Source of the DNA: CAZDWZ01 sp964509425
Lineage (GTDB): Bacteria; Bdellovibrionota_C; UBA2361; SZUA-149; CAZDWZ01
Direction of reading: 5' to 3'
Assembly (NCBI GenBank): GCA_964509425.1
Contig: CAZDWZ010000004.1
Span: 124,001-188,000 of the forward strand
DNA length: 64,000 nt
Below are positions 25,848 through 34,805 of this stretch, one piece after another; positions within the stretch are counted from its first letter, which is position 1, and every line of letters starts with the position of its first letter. Both the position numbers and the translations under genes were made by a program. The notes below the pieces were generated by a model that saw only the letters and a list, made by a program, of their open reading frames with translations, made no database searches and was not told where the DNA came from.

Positions 25848-26548
25848 TGAATCTCTCCGAGTTAAAACGCATCCAGGCGGCGATTCGAGTCTGCACTCGA
25901 TCGCGAAGAAGATCAACTAGACAAAACAATTCGGGAGACGTTTTTCGAAGGAAAATCCAGCACGGAAATCGATCGAGATTTCGATCGGAGAAAACGAGAT
26001 TCCGGGACGCTTGTTCTGGACTTCGGTGACGAAACGGAACGTGCAAAAAAGAAGTAAACTTTCGAGATGGAACTTCGAAACTCAGTACAGGAAAGTCGCA
26101 AAAAACATTTTGCAAATCACCAACGAGTTGACACCAACCAATTGTCTCGGCGGGATAAACATTCGCGAATGTCTCCCGAACCTAGGGTGAACGTTTTCGT
26201 TTCACCCGGGGCTCTCGTCTATCATCAGCGAGTCTACCGCAGCATCGTGCTTCAGCGAAGCATCTCCGCGGCCAAGCCCCCTCCTTTCCCTCCATTTCTA
26301 AACAGGGAAGAATTTTCTGCAAGGCAAAGTTCAGAATCCCCATACTGAGAGCCTGGGGTTCCTGCTGAAGAAGAGCGGTCTTTGGCCAACGCGCATGCCA
26401 AATACCCGGTTTCACATATTGTGGATGCATAATCCGGTCAATCGCCGACGTTCTGCTGCCCTGTAGTCGCCCCAGGAATGAGGAACGAATTGAGGCGACC
26501 CCGTCATAACAAGAGCAGGACTTCTTCGGATAGGACCGTTTTCCCCGC
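25848..26548. other. Gap between dut and the MORN-repeat gene
   Basis: About 700 bases with no gene called. Bases 25866-26057 (+) form an open frame of 63 codons that reads like real, highly charged protein (e.g. LDKTIRETFFEGKSS, GTLVLDFGDETERAKKK, then TAA) but has no ATG, GTG or TTG. A 14-base palindrome ACATTCGCGAATGT lies at 26159-26172. A hairpin GGGTGAACG-TTTT-CGTTTCACCC (one bulged base) is at 26185-26207. The dut promoter should be in the first part. Confidence 0.5.
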
Positions 26549-27049
26549 ATGACTCGAATCTTTCTTAAATTCTCGGTAGTTCTCTTCCTCGGTTTCGTCG
26601 TGTTCACCGCCGATTTCGCCCTCGCGGAGCGGCGAAAAAAGGACGATCCGGTCCTCGACGATCACGGCCGCCCATATTTCCACGTCTGCGGGGCCGGCAC
26701 CGAATCGGTGGGGGTTTCGGGGAAGCAGATGTGGTGCCGTCAGCCGATTCTGGGGGGATACCGACGCCAAGGCGGATTCATCGAGTGGTATGCGAACGGA
26801 AAGAAGCGAACCGCCGGAGAGTTTCAACGTGACCGGAAACACGGCGTCTGGATTCGTTATTATCCAAACGGCAAGAAGCGTGAAGAAATCGAGTACCACA
26901 ACGGAAAAGAAATCCGGAAGACGAAATACGACCGGCGCGGAAAAGTGATCGATGCCTCGCTGACCGATGCTCGTCGGGCAAAGTCCAAAGAACTTACCAA
27001 GAAGCTGCGCGAAGCCCATTCCTGGCGAAAACCAAAAGAGAATCGCTAA
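26549..27049 (+). CDS. Secreted MORN-repeat-variant protein
   Basis: A 166-residue protein. A signal peptide (LKFSVVLFLGFVVFTADFALA, cut before ERRKK) leads to a mature basic protein with two or three MORN-type repeats: GGFIEWYANGKKRTAGEFQ, HGVWIRYYPNGKKREEIEY, HNGKEIRKTKYDRRGK. The same repeat is found in YwqK-like proteins, where the role is not understood. Two cysteines before the repeats (HVCGAG, MWCRQ) could pair. The lysine-rich end may bind envelope polyanions. It stands alone and the ribosome-binding site is weak. Confidence 0.75.
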   Translation: MTRIFLKFSVVLFLGFVVFTADFALAERRKKDDPVLDDHGRPYFHVCGAGTESVGVSGKQMWCRQPILGGYRRQGGFIEWYANGKKRTAGEFQRDRKHGVWIRYYPNGKKREEIEYHNGKEIRKTKYDRRGKVIDASLTDARRAKSKELTKKLREAHSWRKPKENR

Positions 27050-27172
27050 ACAAAGCATCAGCCTCGACCTCAGTCAGTTCCGCTTAATGTCTCACCACCT
27101 TCTCCTCTGACGAGGCGCCGGACACGCTTGAGTCGAGTTCGAGTTTCCGAAGCGCTAGCCGCATGCTAAATC

Positions 27173-28351
27173 GTGCTGATGAAGCAGGTACGACAGCTCG
27201 AACAAAACGTCACCCACATTACCTTTCCCGACCGTGAGATATATCTCGTCGGCACGGCACACGTAAGCCGCGCCAGCGCTGAGCTGGTCGAGGAGAAGAT
27301 TCGCGAGCTTGCTCCCGAAACTATCTGCGTCGAGCTCTGCGCTCCCCGATATGAATCGCTCCGGAATCCGGATCGCTGGAAAAACACAGATATCGTTCAG
27401 ATCGTGCGGGAAGGGCGTCTCGGTCCGATGATGGTCCAAGTTGCACTTGCCGGTTTTCAGAAGCGGCTCGCGAAACAATTCGGTGTGGAGCCGGGTGAGG
27501 AAATGCGCCGCGCTATAAAACTCTCCGATGATTTGGGGAAGAACCTCTCCCTCGTCGATCGTGAGATCAAAACGACCCTTCGCCGCGCCTGGAGCGAAGC
27601 CGGCTTCTTCAACGTCGTAAAGATGATCGCGTCGCTTTTGAGCTCTCTCGTCTCCTCCGAAGAAATCACCGAGGCCGAAATCGAGAAATTGAAGACAGGA
27701 GACGCTCTCGAAGGAGTGCTCTCTGAATTCAGCGAGCTTCTTCCCAATGTGAAACGCATTCTTATCGACGAGCGGGATGCCTACATGGCCGGGAAGATAT
27801 ATGGAGCCGGCGGGAATCGAATCCTCGCGGTCGTCGGCGCCGGTCACGTTCCAGGCATCACTCGGTTGATTGGCGAAGAGATCGACCTCGTCGCACTGGA
27901 TCGGATTCCCCCGAAGAGCTGGAAGTCCAAAGCTCTCCAATGGAGTATCCCGCTCCTTTTCGTCGGACTCTTTGCGATCGCATTCTGGACCTCCGGCGTC
28001 GAGAAGAGCTTGGAGCTGGCGGGCATTTGGGCGATTACAAACGGCATTTGTGCCGGGATTGGAACGGCCCTCGCTTTCGCGCACCCGATTACCATCTTGT
28101 GCGGAATTCTCTGCGCGCCTTTCGCGGTGATTCATCCCATCATCGCCATAGGATGGATTACCGCACTGGTTGAGGCTGGCTTTCGAAGGCCGCGGATTTC
28201 TGATTTTGAAACTATCGCGGACGATATCCTCAGCGTCCGAACCCTCTGGAGGAACCGCGTCAGTCACCTCTTCGTCGTCATGGTGCTTTCGAATCTCGGA
28301 AGCATCGCGGGATCGGCGCTCGGTATTTATCTCGCGGCGCGGCTCGGCTGA
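27173..28351 (+). CDS. TraB/PrgY-family membrane protein
   Basis: A 392-residue protein. The N-terminal domain has the TraB/GumN-type signature GTAHVSRASAELVEE, then PETICVELCAPRYESL and a second conserved block DERDAYMAGKI with VVGAGHVPGI. The C-terminal third has about four membrane helices (from WSIPLLFVGLFAIAFWTSG to the end). PrgY in Enterococcus limits pheromone activity and the fold is related to TIKI proteases, so a metal-dependent peptidase is possible. Start is GTG 27173 or ATG 27179; no ribosome-binding site decides. It precedes a small membrane gene by 17 bases. Confidence 0.82.
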   Translation: MLMKQVRQLEQNVTHITFPDREIYLVGTAHVSRASAELVEEKIRELAPETICVELCAPRYESLRNPDRWKNTDIVQIVREGRLGPMMVQVALAGFQKRLAKQFGVEPGEEMRRAIKLSDDLGKNLSLVDREIKTTLRRAWSEAGFFNVVKMIASLLSSLVSSEEITEAEIEKLKTGDALEGVLSEFSELLPNVKRILIDERDAYMAGKIYGAGGNRILAVVGAGHVPGITRLIGEEIDLVALDRIPPKSWKSKALQWSIPLLFVGLFAIAFWTSGVEKSLELAGIWAITNGICAGIGTALAFAHPITILCGILCAPFAVIHPIIAIGWITALVEAGFRRPRISDFETIADDILSVRTLWRNRVSHLFVVMVLSNLGSIAGSALGIYLAARLG

Positions 28352-28368
28352 CCGCATATGGAGGAGCG

Positions 28369-28857
28369 ATGAGCTACAATTTTCATCCCCCTCTCAGCTC
28401 GGCGCCAGCGGTTCTCTATACCGTAGCTCTTGTCATCGAACTATTCGCACGACTCTCGAAGAGTGAACGACTTCGCTTCGCCGGAACCGTGGTGTTCGTT
28501 GCAGGGACAGCGGTGCTTCCCGTAACCTATCTCTCCGGGCTGTGGAACTCAGAATTGCTCGCCGAAGCGGTCCGATCAAAAGTGGCGGACGGAATCTCAC
28601 AGCACGAGGCTCTCGGCAGACTGTGTCTATTCCTCTCGGTTTTCCCTATCCTCTTTCGTTTGATGGAGGCGTTTGCGAATAAGCCGAGCCTCCGCCGCCT
28701 TTTCGGCTGGTTCTATTTTTTCTCTCTCTTTGGTGTTTCGGCGCTGCTTGCCGTGACGAGTTTTCTTGGCGGCTCTCTCGTGTTCGACGCCGGTGTCGGT
28801 GTTCGGCTTCCGTCAGTCGGTCCGGACGCTCTGGTTACCGCGACACCGACTCCATAA
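28369..28857 (+). CDS. DUF2231-like four-helix membrane protein
   Basis: A 162-residue integral membrane protein with four hydrophobic helices (about 12-28, 35-55, 80-98, 112-135). The early HPPLSSAPAVLYTVALVIELF resembles the DUF2231 opening (HPllvhfP), and PVTYLSGLWNSE matches the family's end of helix 2. GGAGGAG precedes the ATG. Probably co-transcribed with the TraB gene. DUF2231 proteins have no defined role; some bind haem. The last 23 bases overlap the convergent DUF288-like gene. Confidence 0.6.
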   Translation: MSYNFHPPLSSAPAVLYTVALVIELFARLSKSERLRFAGTVVFVAGTAVLPVTYLSGLWNSELLAEAVRSKVADGISQHEALGRLCLFLSVFPILFRLMEAFANKPSLRRLFGWFYFFSLFGVSALLAVTSFLGGSLVFDAGVGVRLPSVGPDALVTATPTP

Positions 28858-29665
28858 AATCGCGACGCAGAACGCGCAAAATCAAACGATTAAGCCGGGA
28901 TGAGAGCTTCACCGGATGTAACCCGTCAAGCTGGTGATTGTAATACCTTGGCCAGAATTTCACGCCACGTTCGTAGAAGAGATGGGCTTCCGTTCGGAGG
29001 ATCTCCTCGCCGCATGCCCGGGAGAGAACTTCGGCGACGTGGGGTATTGCAAGCTCGAGATAGACGCCATGCTTTGCAAACACGGCAAACATCGCCGAAG
29101 CGTCGGCTGCGCAGGCTTGGGGAATGTAGAGGATGTCAGAGAACCCATACACTGGATTCTCAGGATTCTTCGCACGGAATCGTTCGGGGAACTCTGCCTG
29201 CGCCGCGAGATACGGGACACGTCCCCACTCAGAGCCCCACCAGTACCACTCCGACATGGGTGCCGTGCGAAAAGGCTGATGCCAGACTTTGGATTTATCG
29301 AAACCGTCCAAATTCCAGAAATTGAGAATGAAATCATCGTGGAAGAGCAGATATCCCCGGGCAGATTGCACTTCGAACATTCGCGCGAAAATATTATAGA
29401 GATGAAGCCCACGCTCGATCTCAACTCCCGTCACCCCGCTTGCTGCGTCGTCCTCCGGCCCAAAAAAGCAAAGACGTGAAAACGGGTAAAGAGCCCGAAG
29501 AAAGGGGATATTGCCATAAAACGGATACGTGAAGGCAATTCCGACGAGAATGTCACTTAGGTATTCGACTCCGCCCCGGACCAGGGCCTCACCCAATCGA
29601 CGGCTCTTTCCAGGTTCTGGTGACACGCTTATTATGGCAGCTTCCGCTCCCGCTCCGGTTGCCAT
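28835..29665 (-). CDS. DUF288/STELLO-like protein, possible glycosyltransferase
   Basis: About 276 residues without membrane helices. The central GYLLFHDDFILNFWNL, followed by DKSKVWHQP, recalls the DUF288 domain of eukaryotic STELLO proteins, in which a DD pair occupies the DXD site of a GT-A fold. Conserved-looking aromatic runs follow (SEWYWWGSEWG, GFSDILYIP) and HLFYERGVKFWPRYYNHQ near the C-terminus. Assignment is from motif memory only. The ATG at 29665 lies 34 bases inside the upstream adenosyltransferase gene; an alternative start at 29701 is further inside. The overlap indicates translational coupling. Confidence 0.45.
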   Translation of the reverse strand: MATGAGAEAAIISVSPEPGKSRRLGEALVRGGVEYLSDILVGIAFTYPFYGNIPFLRALYPFSRLCFFGPEDDAASGVTGVEIERGLHLYNIFARMFEVQSARGYLLFHDDFILNFWNLDGFDKSKVWHQPFRTAPMSEWYWWGSEWGRVPYLAAQAEFPERFRAKNPENPVYGFSDILYIPQACAADASAMFAVFAKHGVYLELAIPHVAEVLSRACGEEILRTEAHLFYERGVKFWPRYYNHQLDGLHPVKLSSRLNRLILRVLRRDFMESVSR

Positions 29666-30234
29666 ACTGGAACTGCGGCGCCTTCCGCCTGCAGCGACCA
29701 TCGCGCGAGCACGAACAGAAGGTCACTCAGGCGATTTACATATTTGAGAATCTGAGCGTTTAAATCGAGGCTCTCCTTCCGCAATTCGTCACGGTACCGG
29801 ATAATCGTCCGCTCGGCTCGGCGGGCGACGGTTCTCGCGACATGAAGGTGAGCGGCGGAAAGCGTTCCTCCCGGTAGGATAAAAGAGGTCAGCTCGGGAA
29901 GGTGCTCTCCATATTTGTCACAGAGGCGCTCAAGCACCGTGATATGCGGTTCTTCAGCTCTCCACATCCCGGGATATTCATCTCCAACTTTTGTCGCGAG
30001 CTCGGCGCCGAGATCGAAAAGCTCTTGCTGAAGGTATTCAATGACCGGATGGAGCTCCGCTAACGAAGGGGGAAGTCCAGCTTTCGCAAGTCCGAGAACG
30101 CTATTCAGCTCGTCGATGTCTCCGTAACATTCAACTTGAGGCGAGGTCTTGCTGACCCGCGCTCCACCCACAAGCCCGGTCGATCCGTCGTCACCGGAGC
30201 GGGTATAAACTCGATTTATCTTGAAGGTCGTCAC
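29632..30234 (-). CDS. pduO: PduO-type cob(I)alamin adenosyltransferase
   Basis: A 200-residue enzyme that transfers the adenosyl group of ATP to cob(I)alamin to make coenzyme B12. The N-terminal ATP loop YTRSGDDGSTGLVGG is classic, CYGDIDELNSVLGLA follows, and the late block HVARTVARRAERTIIR with YVNRLSDLLFVLAR is the PduO/MMAB helical signature. Length is normal. B12-dependent enzymes are not in the window, and the RNR here is not the B12 class. Confidence 0.93.
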   Translation of the reverse strand: MTTFKINRVYTRSGDDGSTGLVGGARVSKTSPQVECYGDIDELNSVLGLAKAGLPPSLAELHPVIEYLQQELFDLGAELATKVGDEYPGMWRAEEPHITVLERLCDKYGEHLPELTSFILPGGTLSAAHLHVARTVARRAERTIIRYRDELRKESLDLNAQILKYVNRLSDLLFVLARWSLQAEGAAVPVWQPERERKLP

Positions 30235-30334
30235 GTTCGCAGTCCCCGACGTTTCGCGCCTCGCGGGTCCCGGATTTCCGAGTCGACCGCTTTTCGCGAT
30301 TTACCAAACTTAGGCTTCCCGGGTGAACTCGCTG

Positions 30335-31195
30335 CTATTCGCCGCCCGGAACGAGAGTCACTTCTCCACCAGAATCGAGCGAGCCCATATCAGACGGCGC
30401 CTCGGCACCTGGCACGTTCACGTTTTCAGCGGACAGCTCTTTTAGATAAAAGCCTCTCATTGGTTCTCGGGCCTGAACCACATCATTCGCCGCCTTTCCG
30501 ACCGCATCCTTCTCCGCTTGTGAGTCCGCAAGGCGGTTTAACGCAATCAGCGCTTCGACGGTCACAAAACGAGAGCCATAAGCAAGCCCGGTCAGCTGCT
30601 TCCGAATCTCGGGGAGCTGCTGCTTGCCTTCTGCAAGTGCAATCCGGATGGTTTCCAGGGCAGCAAGCTCCACAACAAGATCATTAATTTCGACCTCCTT
30701 GATGGATTTTGGCCTTTGCGTGCTCAGGAGACTCGCCACCGGAAACATCCGCAGCGCCTCATACGCCTCATCGAACTTTTTCATCTTCGTAGAAAGTTTT
30801 GCCTGATAGAGCTTCGCGAACTTCCCGTAGACGTCATCGGAATACGACGTCGAGAGCAGCTTCAAGTTTTCGACCAAAGCAGGAGCCGGTTCGAAATTGA
30901 CCTTTGCTTCTGAAGTTTTCTGATAATCACCCTGAACTTCACTGAACCGGAGAGCGATCTCGCCGGCCTTCTTTTGCCGAGTCGCTTGGAACTCTCGGAA
31001 GACGACGATGACGACGGCTCCGAGCACCAACGCCCACAAAACGTTTTGCCAGTTATTCGCCAGGACCCGCGCGATGTCATCATCGGAACCATCAATCGAG
31101 ACCATCCGGCGCGCCAGCTCCTCCACGGTCGCTCCGCGCTTTATTGGTGGATGTTGTTTATCGCCTGCTGTGCTCTCTGCTTCCGCGCTCACCAT
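30335..31195 (-). CDS. Membrane-anchored helical protein, YfgM/TPR-like
   Basis: A 286-residue protein. A cytosolic N-terminus of about 50 residues leads to one membrane helix (VLWALVLGAVVIVVF, near 52-67) and a helical periplasmic domain with AxxYxxxG-like spacing (DVYGKFAKLYQAKL, EALIALNRLADSQ). This layout resembles YfgM/TPR_21 proteins, which act with periplasmic chaperones near the Sec translocon. The match is structural, not by motif. It lies 17 bases downstream of the bifunctional nuclease gene and probably in one operon with miaB. Confidence 0.6.
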   Translation of the reverse strand: MVSAEAESTAGDKQHPPIKRGATVEELARRMVSIDGSDDDIARVLANNWQNVLWALVLGAVVIVVFREFQATRQKKAGEIALRFSEVQGDYQKTSEAKVNFEPAPALVENLKLLSTSYSDDVYGKFAKLYQAKLSTKMKKFDEAYEALRMFPVASLLSTQRPKSIKEVEINDLVVELAALETIRIALAEGKQQLPEIRKQLTGLAYGSRFVTVEALIALNRLADSQAEKDAVGKAANDVVQAREPMRGFYLKELSAENVNVPGAEAPSDMGSLDSGGEVTLVPGGE

Positions 31196-31212
31196 TGCTC
31201 TTCCCGTGAAAA

Positions 31213-31785
31213 CTACATTTTATATTTGAAATCTTCCGGATCCATCTCCGCCAGGATCTCGGCCCATTTTTCCTTATTGATATTCGTGAAAGTCGGGCGA
31301 TTTGGATCGCCATCCTTCCCCTCAATCATCTCAAGCTCTTCCTGCCCTTCACCCGTAACCGGGATCATCGTCACCTGCGCTTCGGCGAGAACCTCGGCGG
31401 AGACGATTATCGGACAGTCCGAGCGCACCGCCAGGGCAATCGCATCACTCGGACGAGCATCTATTGTCTCAAGTCGCTCCCCGACCGCAATCTCTATGTT
31501 TGCGAGAAACGTGTTCTCTTTCAAACCGCTGACGAGGATTTTAATGACCTTCCCCCCGAGGGTGTCGATCACGCTTTTTAACAAATCATGCGTCATCGGC
31601 CGCGCGACTTGCACCTTCTTGAGTGCTGAGGCAATCGCCGTTGCTTCGGCGAGACCAATCCAGATGGGCAGGCACACGTCGGACTTCAAGTCCTTCAAAA
31701 TGACAATCGGCGCGTTCGAGCTTGGGTCAAGCACCAGCCCGGCAACAAACATTTCGCGGTCTTCCGTCGACTCTTGTTCGCTCAT
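31213..31785 (-). CDS. Bifunctional nuclease family (DUF151) protein
   Basis: A 190-residue protein of the BFN/DUF151 family. The signature VILKDLKSDVCLPIWIGLAEATAI is read at about 29-52, followed by RPMTHDLLKSVIDTLGGKV and the RPSDAIALAVR motif. Plant BFN1/2 homologues show DNase and RNase activity; the bacterial role is unclear. The C-terminal tail of about 45 residues is acidic. It overlaps the miaB stop by four bases (ATGA), which suggests translational coupling. Confidence 0.85.
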   Translation of the reverse strand: MSEQESTEDREMFVAGLVLDPSSNAPIVILKDLKSDVCLPIWIGLAEATAIASALKKVQVARPMTHDLLKSVIDTLGGKVIKILVSGLKENTFLANIEIAVGERLETIDARPSDAIALAVRSDCPIIVSAEVLAEAQVTMIPVTGEGQEELEMIEGKDGDPNRPTFTNINKEKWAEILAEMDPEDFKYKM

Positions 31786-33215
31786 ACCTCGTTCCTAAGT
31801 AAATCTCCCCGTAGACCACGGGCACACGATTCTGAGACTCGAGCAGAAATCAACATTCCCGCCCGAATCTCGCGCTCGGGAGCTGCGTCGGCGTCCATGT
31901 GTCCGCGCAGTCCATTTCCGCAGCTAGCGGATGCCATTATATCAATTGAAGTGTTTTCGGGAATGCGCCCCCACGCAATTGATACACCGTGCGGGGTTTC
32001 AACGTTTCGCACGTGTTCCACCAAGACTTCCACCGGCTTCCCGACCATTCTAGCATTCTTTTCCGCGGATAGGCGATCCTGCAAGTCCTGAAGTCTCTGA
32101 AGACGACACTGCGCCACGTCGGCCGGGATTTCCGCCTCTAATGGGAATTCTTCAATCGCCGTGGTGTTGGGCCGGCGCGAATACTTAAATGAAAAAGAAG
32201 AGTGAAACCCGACCTCTTCGACTAGGGCCAATGTGTTCTCGAAATCCTCCTCCGTCTCCGTTGGGAAACCAACGATGATGTCCGTCGTAACGGCAATTTC
32301 CGGCCTATAGCTTCGGACCTCCTCCACTATCTCTCGGTAACGCGCTGTGCGGTAATTCCGGTTCATCAACTTGAGAATGCGGTCCGAACCGGATTGAAGC
32401 GGCATGTGGATATGCGGGGCGAGCGACGGAATTTCGCGGTAGAGCTGGAGAAACGGCGCCTTTACTTCCGCCGGGTGCGGGCTGGTGAAGCGGATGCGCT
32501 CTATTCCCGGCACCTCAGCAATTTGGCGAATAAGATTCTCAAAGGGAAAGCGGGGTGTCAGATCCCGTCCAAAGGAATTCACCGTCTGTCCGAGAAGCAG
32601 CACCTCCTTTGAGCCCTGCCTCGCCTTCAGAGTGACCTCGCGGAGAATCTCCGCCGGATCGCGGCTGATCTCCTTCCCGCGAGTAGTCGGAACAACACAG
32701 TAACTGCAGTTTTTGTTGCAGCCCCGCTGAATCGACACCAACGCACGAACCCGATTCGGTAGCCAAGCCGACGCCCCGGCCCCATCGAGCTCGGAAACAC
32801 CAAAATCAAGCGGAAGATCCTCCCACTCGTCCCGGTAATCCACCGCGATCTGCCTGCCCCGTCCATCACGGACTGCATCCACGAGTGACGGCAGAAGCGA
32901 GACATTGTGCGTTCCCACCACAAAATCAACGGCGGAATTTCGCTTGGCGATCGTTTCTCCTTCCTGCTGAGCCACACAGCCCATAACTCCGACGATCATT
33001 TCCGGCCGTTCCCGCTTCAATTCGCGAAGGCTTCCCAGCAGACTAAAGAGCTTGTGCTCGCCCTTTTCACGAACGCTGCACGTGTTGATGACCACCAGAT
33101 CGGCGTCCTTCACGGTGGACGCAGGCTGAAACCCCGGCGCAAGCATCCGAACGACCTTCTCCGAGTCGTACTCGTTCATCTGACAGCCGAAAGTTTTTAC
33201 GAAAAGCTTCTCCAT
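31782..33215 (-). CDS. miaB: tRNA-2-methylthio-N6-dimethylallyladenosine synthase
   Basis: A radical-SAM methylthiotransferase, 477 residues, acting on A37 of tRNAs reading UNN codons. The UPF0004 domain begins KTFGCQMNEYDSEKV with further cluster cysteines in NTCSVREKGE and VMGCVAQQEG. The radical-SAM motif is CNKNCSYCVVP near 170. The GFPTETEEDF block and a C-terminal TRAM domain (about 375-440) follow. The C-terminus runs some 30 residues beyond the usual end. It heads the miaB-nuclease-TPR run. Confidence 0.96.
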   Translation of the reverse strand: MEKLFVKTFGCQMNEYDSEKVVRMLAPGFQPASTVKDADLVVINTCSVREKGEHKLFSLLGSLRELKRERPEMIVGVMGCVAQQEGETIAKRNSAVDFVVGTHNVSLLPSLVDAVRDGRGRQIAVDYRDEWEDLPLDFGVSELDGAGASAWLPNRVRALVSIQRGCNKNCSYCVVPTTRGKEISRDPAEILREVTLKARQGSKEVLLLGQTVNSFGRDLTPRFPFENLIRQIAEVPGIERIRFTSPHPAEVKAPFLQLYREIPSLAPHIHMPLQSGSDRILKLMNRNYRTARYREIVEEVRSYRPEIAVTTDIIVGFPTETEEDFENTLALVEEVGFHSSFSFKYSRRPNTTAIEEFPLEAEIPADVAQCRLQRLQDLQDRLSAEKNARMVGKPVEVLVEHVRNVETPHGVSIAWGRIPENTSIDIMASASCGNGLRGHMDADAAPEREIRAGMLISARVSESCARGLRGDLLRNEV

Positions 33216-33226
33216 TGTGTATCGGC

Positions 33227-34294
33227 CTATCGCCCAGCCGCCTCGCCCCCGAGACCGGAATTCACGGACGGCTTATAATCCAAGACCCGCACATAAGGCA
33301 GAAAAGCTCCACCCGTGACTACGGGCACCTTGCGGTCGACATCGACCTTGATCTTCTTAAGCGCCCCAGGCTCAAGCACCGTACCTCCGAGGTCAATCAC
33401 CTCCTCGCCATCCGCGAGAGGTTCGAGATTCCTCTTCCAGCTCGGCACCATCCCCGGAACCGAAAAGTAGATTCCAACGGCGAGCCTCACATTTGAAAGC
33501 CGCTCTTCCGAAGCATTTTCGATCTCTGCCCGGATCGCGTACTGCTTGTCGCATGGCGGTGCTCCACAACGCCCCCCAGTCTCCTCAAGCTCCGTCGCAC
33601 GAAAGCCAATCAGGCTCTTCACCCCGTCTGCAGACGATCGGCCTGATACCACTGCCTCCGCCCCATTTCCAGACTCGGGGCTTCCGGAATCACCCCCGAC
33701 CTCCCCAGCGCCCGCCTCACCATCGTCTGAAGAACCCGTTCCAGCCGACGCCTCTCCTCCATGCGATGGCTGCGGGCCAGGTTGCGGTTTCGGGGAGGCG
33801 ATGTCGGCCTCAGCACCCCAAGCGACCTGGATCTGATATTCGGTTAGATTCTCAGCAGGGACCTTTAGCCGAAATAATAGGCTCTCGCCGGCTTCCAGCG
33901 TGTCCTCACCAACAATTTCGGACGCCCTTTGCTCTTGGACCTTCCTGATCGTGCCCGTCTCCAACCCCAAAAGCCTGACAATGAGTTTGGCTGCAGCAAT
34001 CTCGGTTTTCGCAAGCAACTGGATGGTCACATGCAGATCGCCGCCCACAAAGAACGCTTGGGTCACGTCCGCCTGCACCGGAGCCTCGCCACCGAGGTCG
34101 GCGGTTCCCCTTTGACTCTTCGCACCGCTCGGATCACTTTGTTCGGAACCTTGAGCCTCCGGTTTCAAGCTGTCAGGGGCGCTCAAGGTCTTTCCGACCC
34201 CACAACCGGTAAGCAGCATGACCGCGGCAAATACTGCGAGCACCCTTCGCGTCAAGTAAGCGGCAGAGTCAAATCTTCGCTTCTCCCCCGACAC
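33227..34294 (-). CDS. Lipoprotein of unknown function
   Basis: A 355-residue protein with a signal peptide ending in the lipobox MLLTGC. Residues 70-165 look like one beta-sandwich (FFVGGDLHVTIQLLAKTE, SLLFRLKVPAENLTEYQIQV). A low-complexity Pro/Gly/Ser/Glu linker spans 165-215. A second beta domain of about 120 residues contains CGAPPCDKQYAIRAEIEN. The GTG start overlaps the stop of the upstream lipoprotein gene (TAGTG). No family is recognised. It is likely an outer-membrane or periplasmic envelope component made with its neighbour. Confidence 0.65.
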   Translation of the reverse strand: MSGEKRRFDSAAYLTRRVLAVFAAVMLLTGCGVGKTLSAPDSLKPEAQGSEQSDPSGAKSQRGTADLGGEAPVQADVTQAFFVGGDLHVTIQLLAKTEIAAAKLIVRLLGLETGTIRKVQEQRASEIVGEDTLEAGESLLFRLKVPAENLTEYQIQVAWGAEADIASPKPQPGPQPSHGGEASAGTGSSDDGEAGAGEVGGDSGSPESGNGAEAVVSGRSSADGVKSLIGFRATELEETGGRCGAPPCDKQYAIRAEIENASEERLSNVRLAVGIYFSVPGMVPSWKRNLEPLADGEEVIDLGGTVLEPGALKKIKVDVDRKVPVVTGGAFLPYVRVLDYKPSVNSGLGGEAAGR

Positions 34295-34797
34295 TATCCG
34301 ACCGGCGCCTTCTCGCCGTTTTCGGTCTCATCGCTCGGAAGAACGTCATTCGGTGCGATTTCGCGGTCCTTCAGGAACCATCCTCCTCGAAAGCGAAAGT
34401 ATTCCCAGGTCTCTTTCTCAAACCGCTCCGAGACGTTCAGGCTTGCCTTCTTGTAAAAGCGGACTTTCACGTCGACGCTCGCGAGGTCGCTGTTCTTTTC
34501 GTCGAGGACAATGTCACGAACTTCGAGGTCAACCAGCTTCTCGATAACGCTCGCTTGGCGGAGCTTCCGCGACATGTCGCTCCGGGCGGAGGCCTCGATG
34601 TATTCCATATATCCGCTCCCGGTGCCCCAATAGAGCTCGCGATGGAACTTCGTAACTCGTTCGCTCAAGGCTTTTTGCTTGCTTTCGTTTCCGGCGGTCG
34701 CCAGGTCGAGAAATGAGAACACAGCGCATCCGCTCAGCATCGACGCAACAAGCATGGCATTCACGAGCCCGATTACCCACTTTCTATATGCTTTCAT
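34294..34797 (-). CDS. Small lipoprotein of unknown function
   Basis: A 167-residue protein with signal peptide and lipobox MLSGC at about 20-24. The mature domain of about 120 residues is alpha/beta with FHRELYWGTGSGYMEYI and a conserved-looking final strand EKETWEYFRFRGGWFLKD, reminiscent of small NTF2-like or DUF4878-type lipoproteins; this is inference. Eight bases separate it from the upstream single-pass membrane protein gene, and it touches the downstream lipoprotein gene, so the three form an operon. Confidence 0.65.
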   Translation of the reverse strand: MKAYRKWVIGLVNAMLVASMLSGCAVFSFLDLATAGNESKQKALSERVTKFHRELYWGTGSGYMEYIEASARSDMSRKLRQASVIEKLVDLEVRDIVLDEKNSDLASVDVKVRFYKKASLNVSERFEKETWEYFRFRGGWFLKDREIAPNDVLPSDETENGEKAPVG

Positions 34798-34805
34798 TTC
34801 TCTCC

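Noticed and set aside
26067..26348. 93-codon plus-strand ORF after the startless segment near dut
   Set aside because: It spans a strong hairpin, has a weak ribosome-binding site and its second half is Pro/Ser-rich without pattern.
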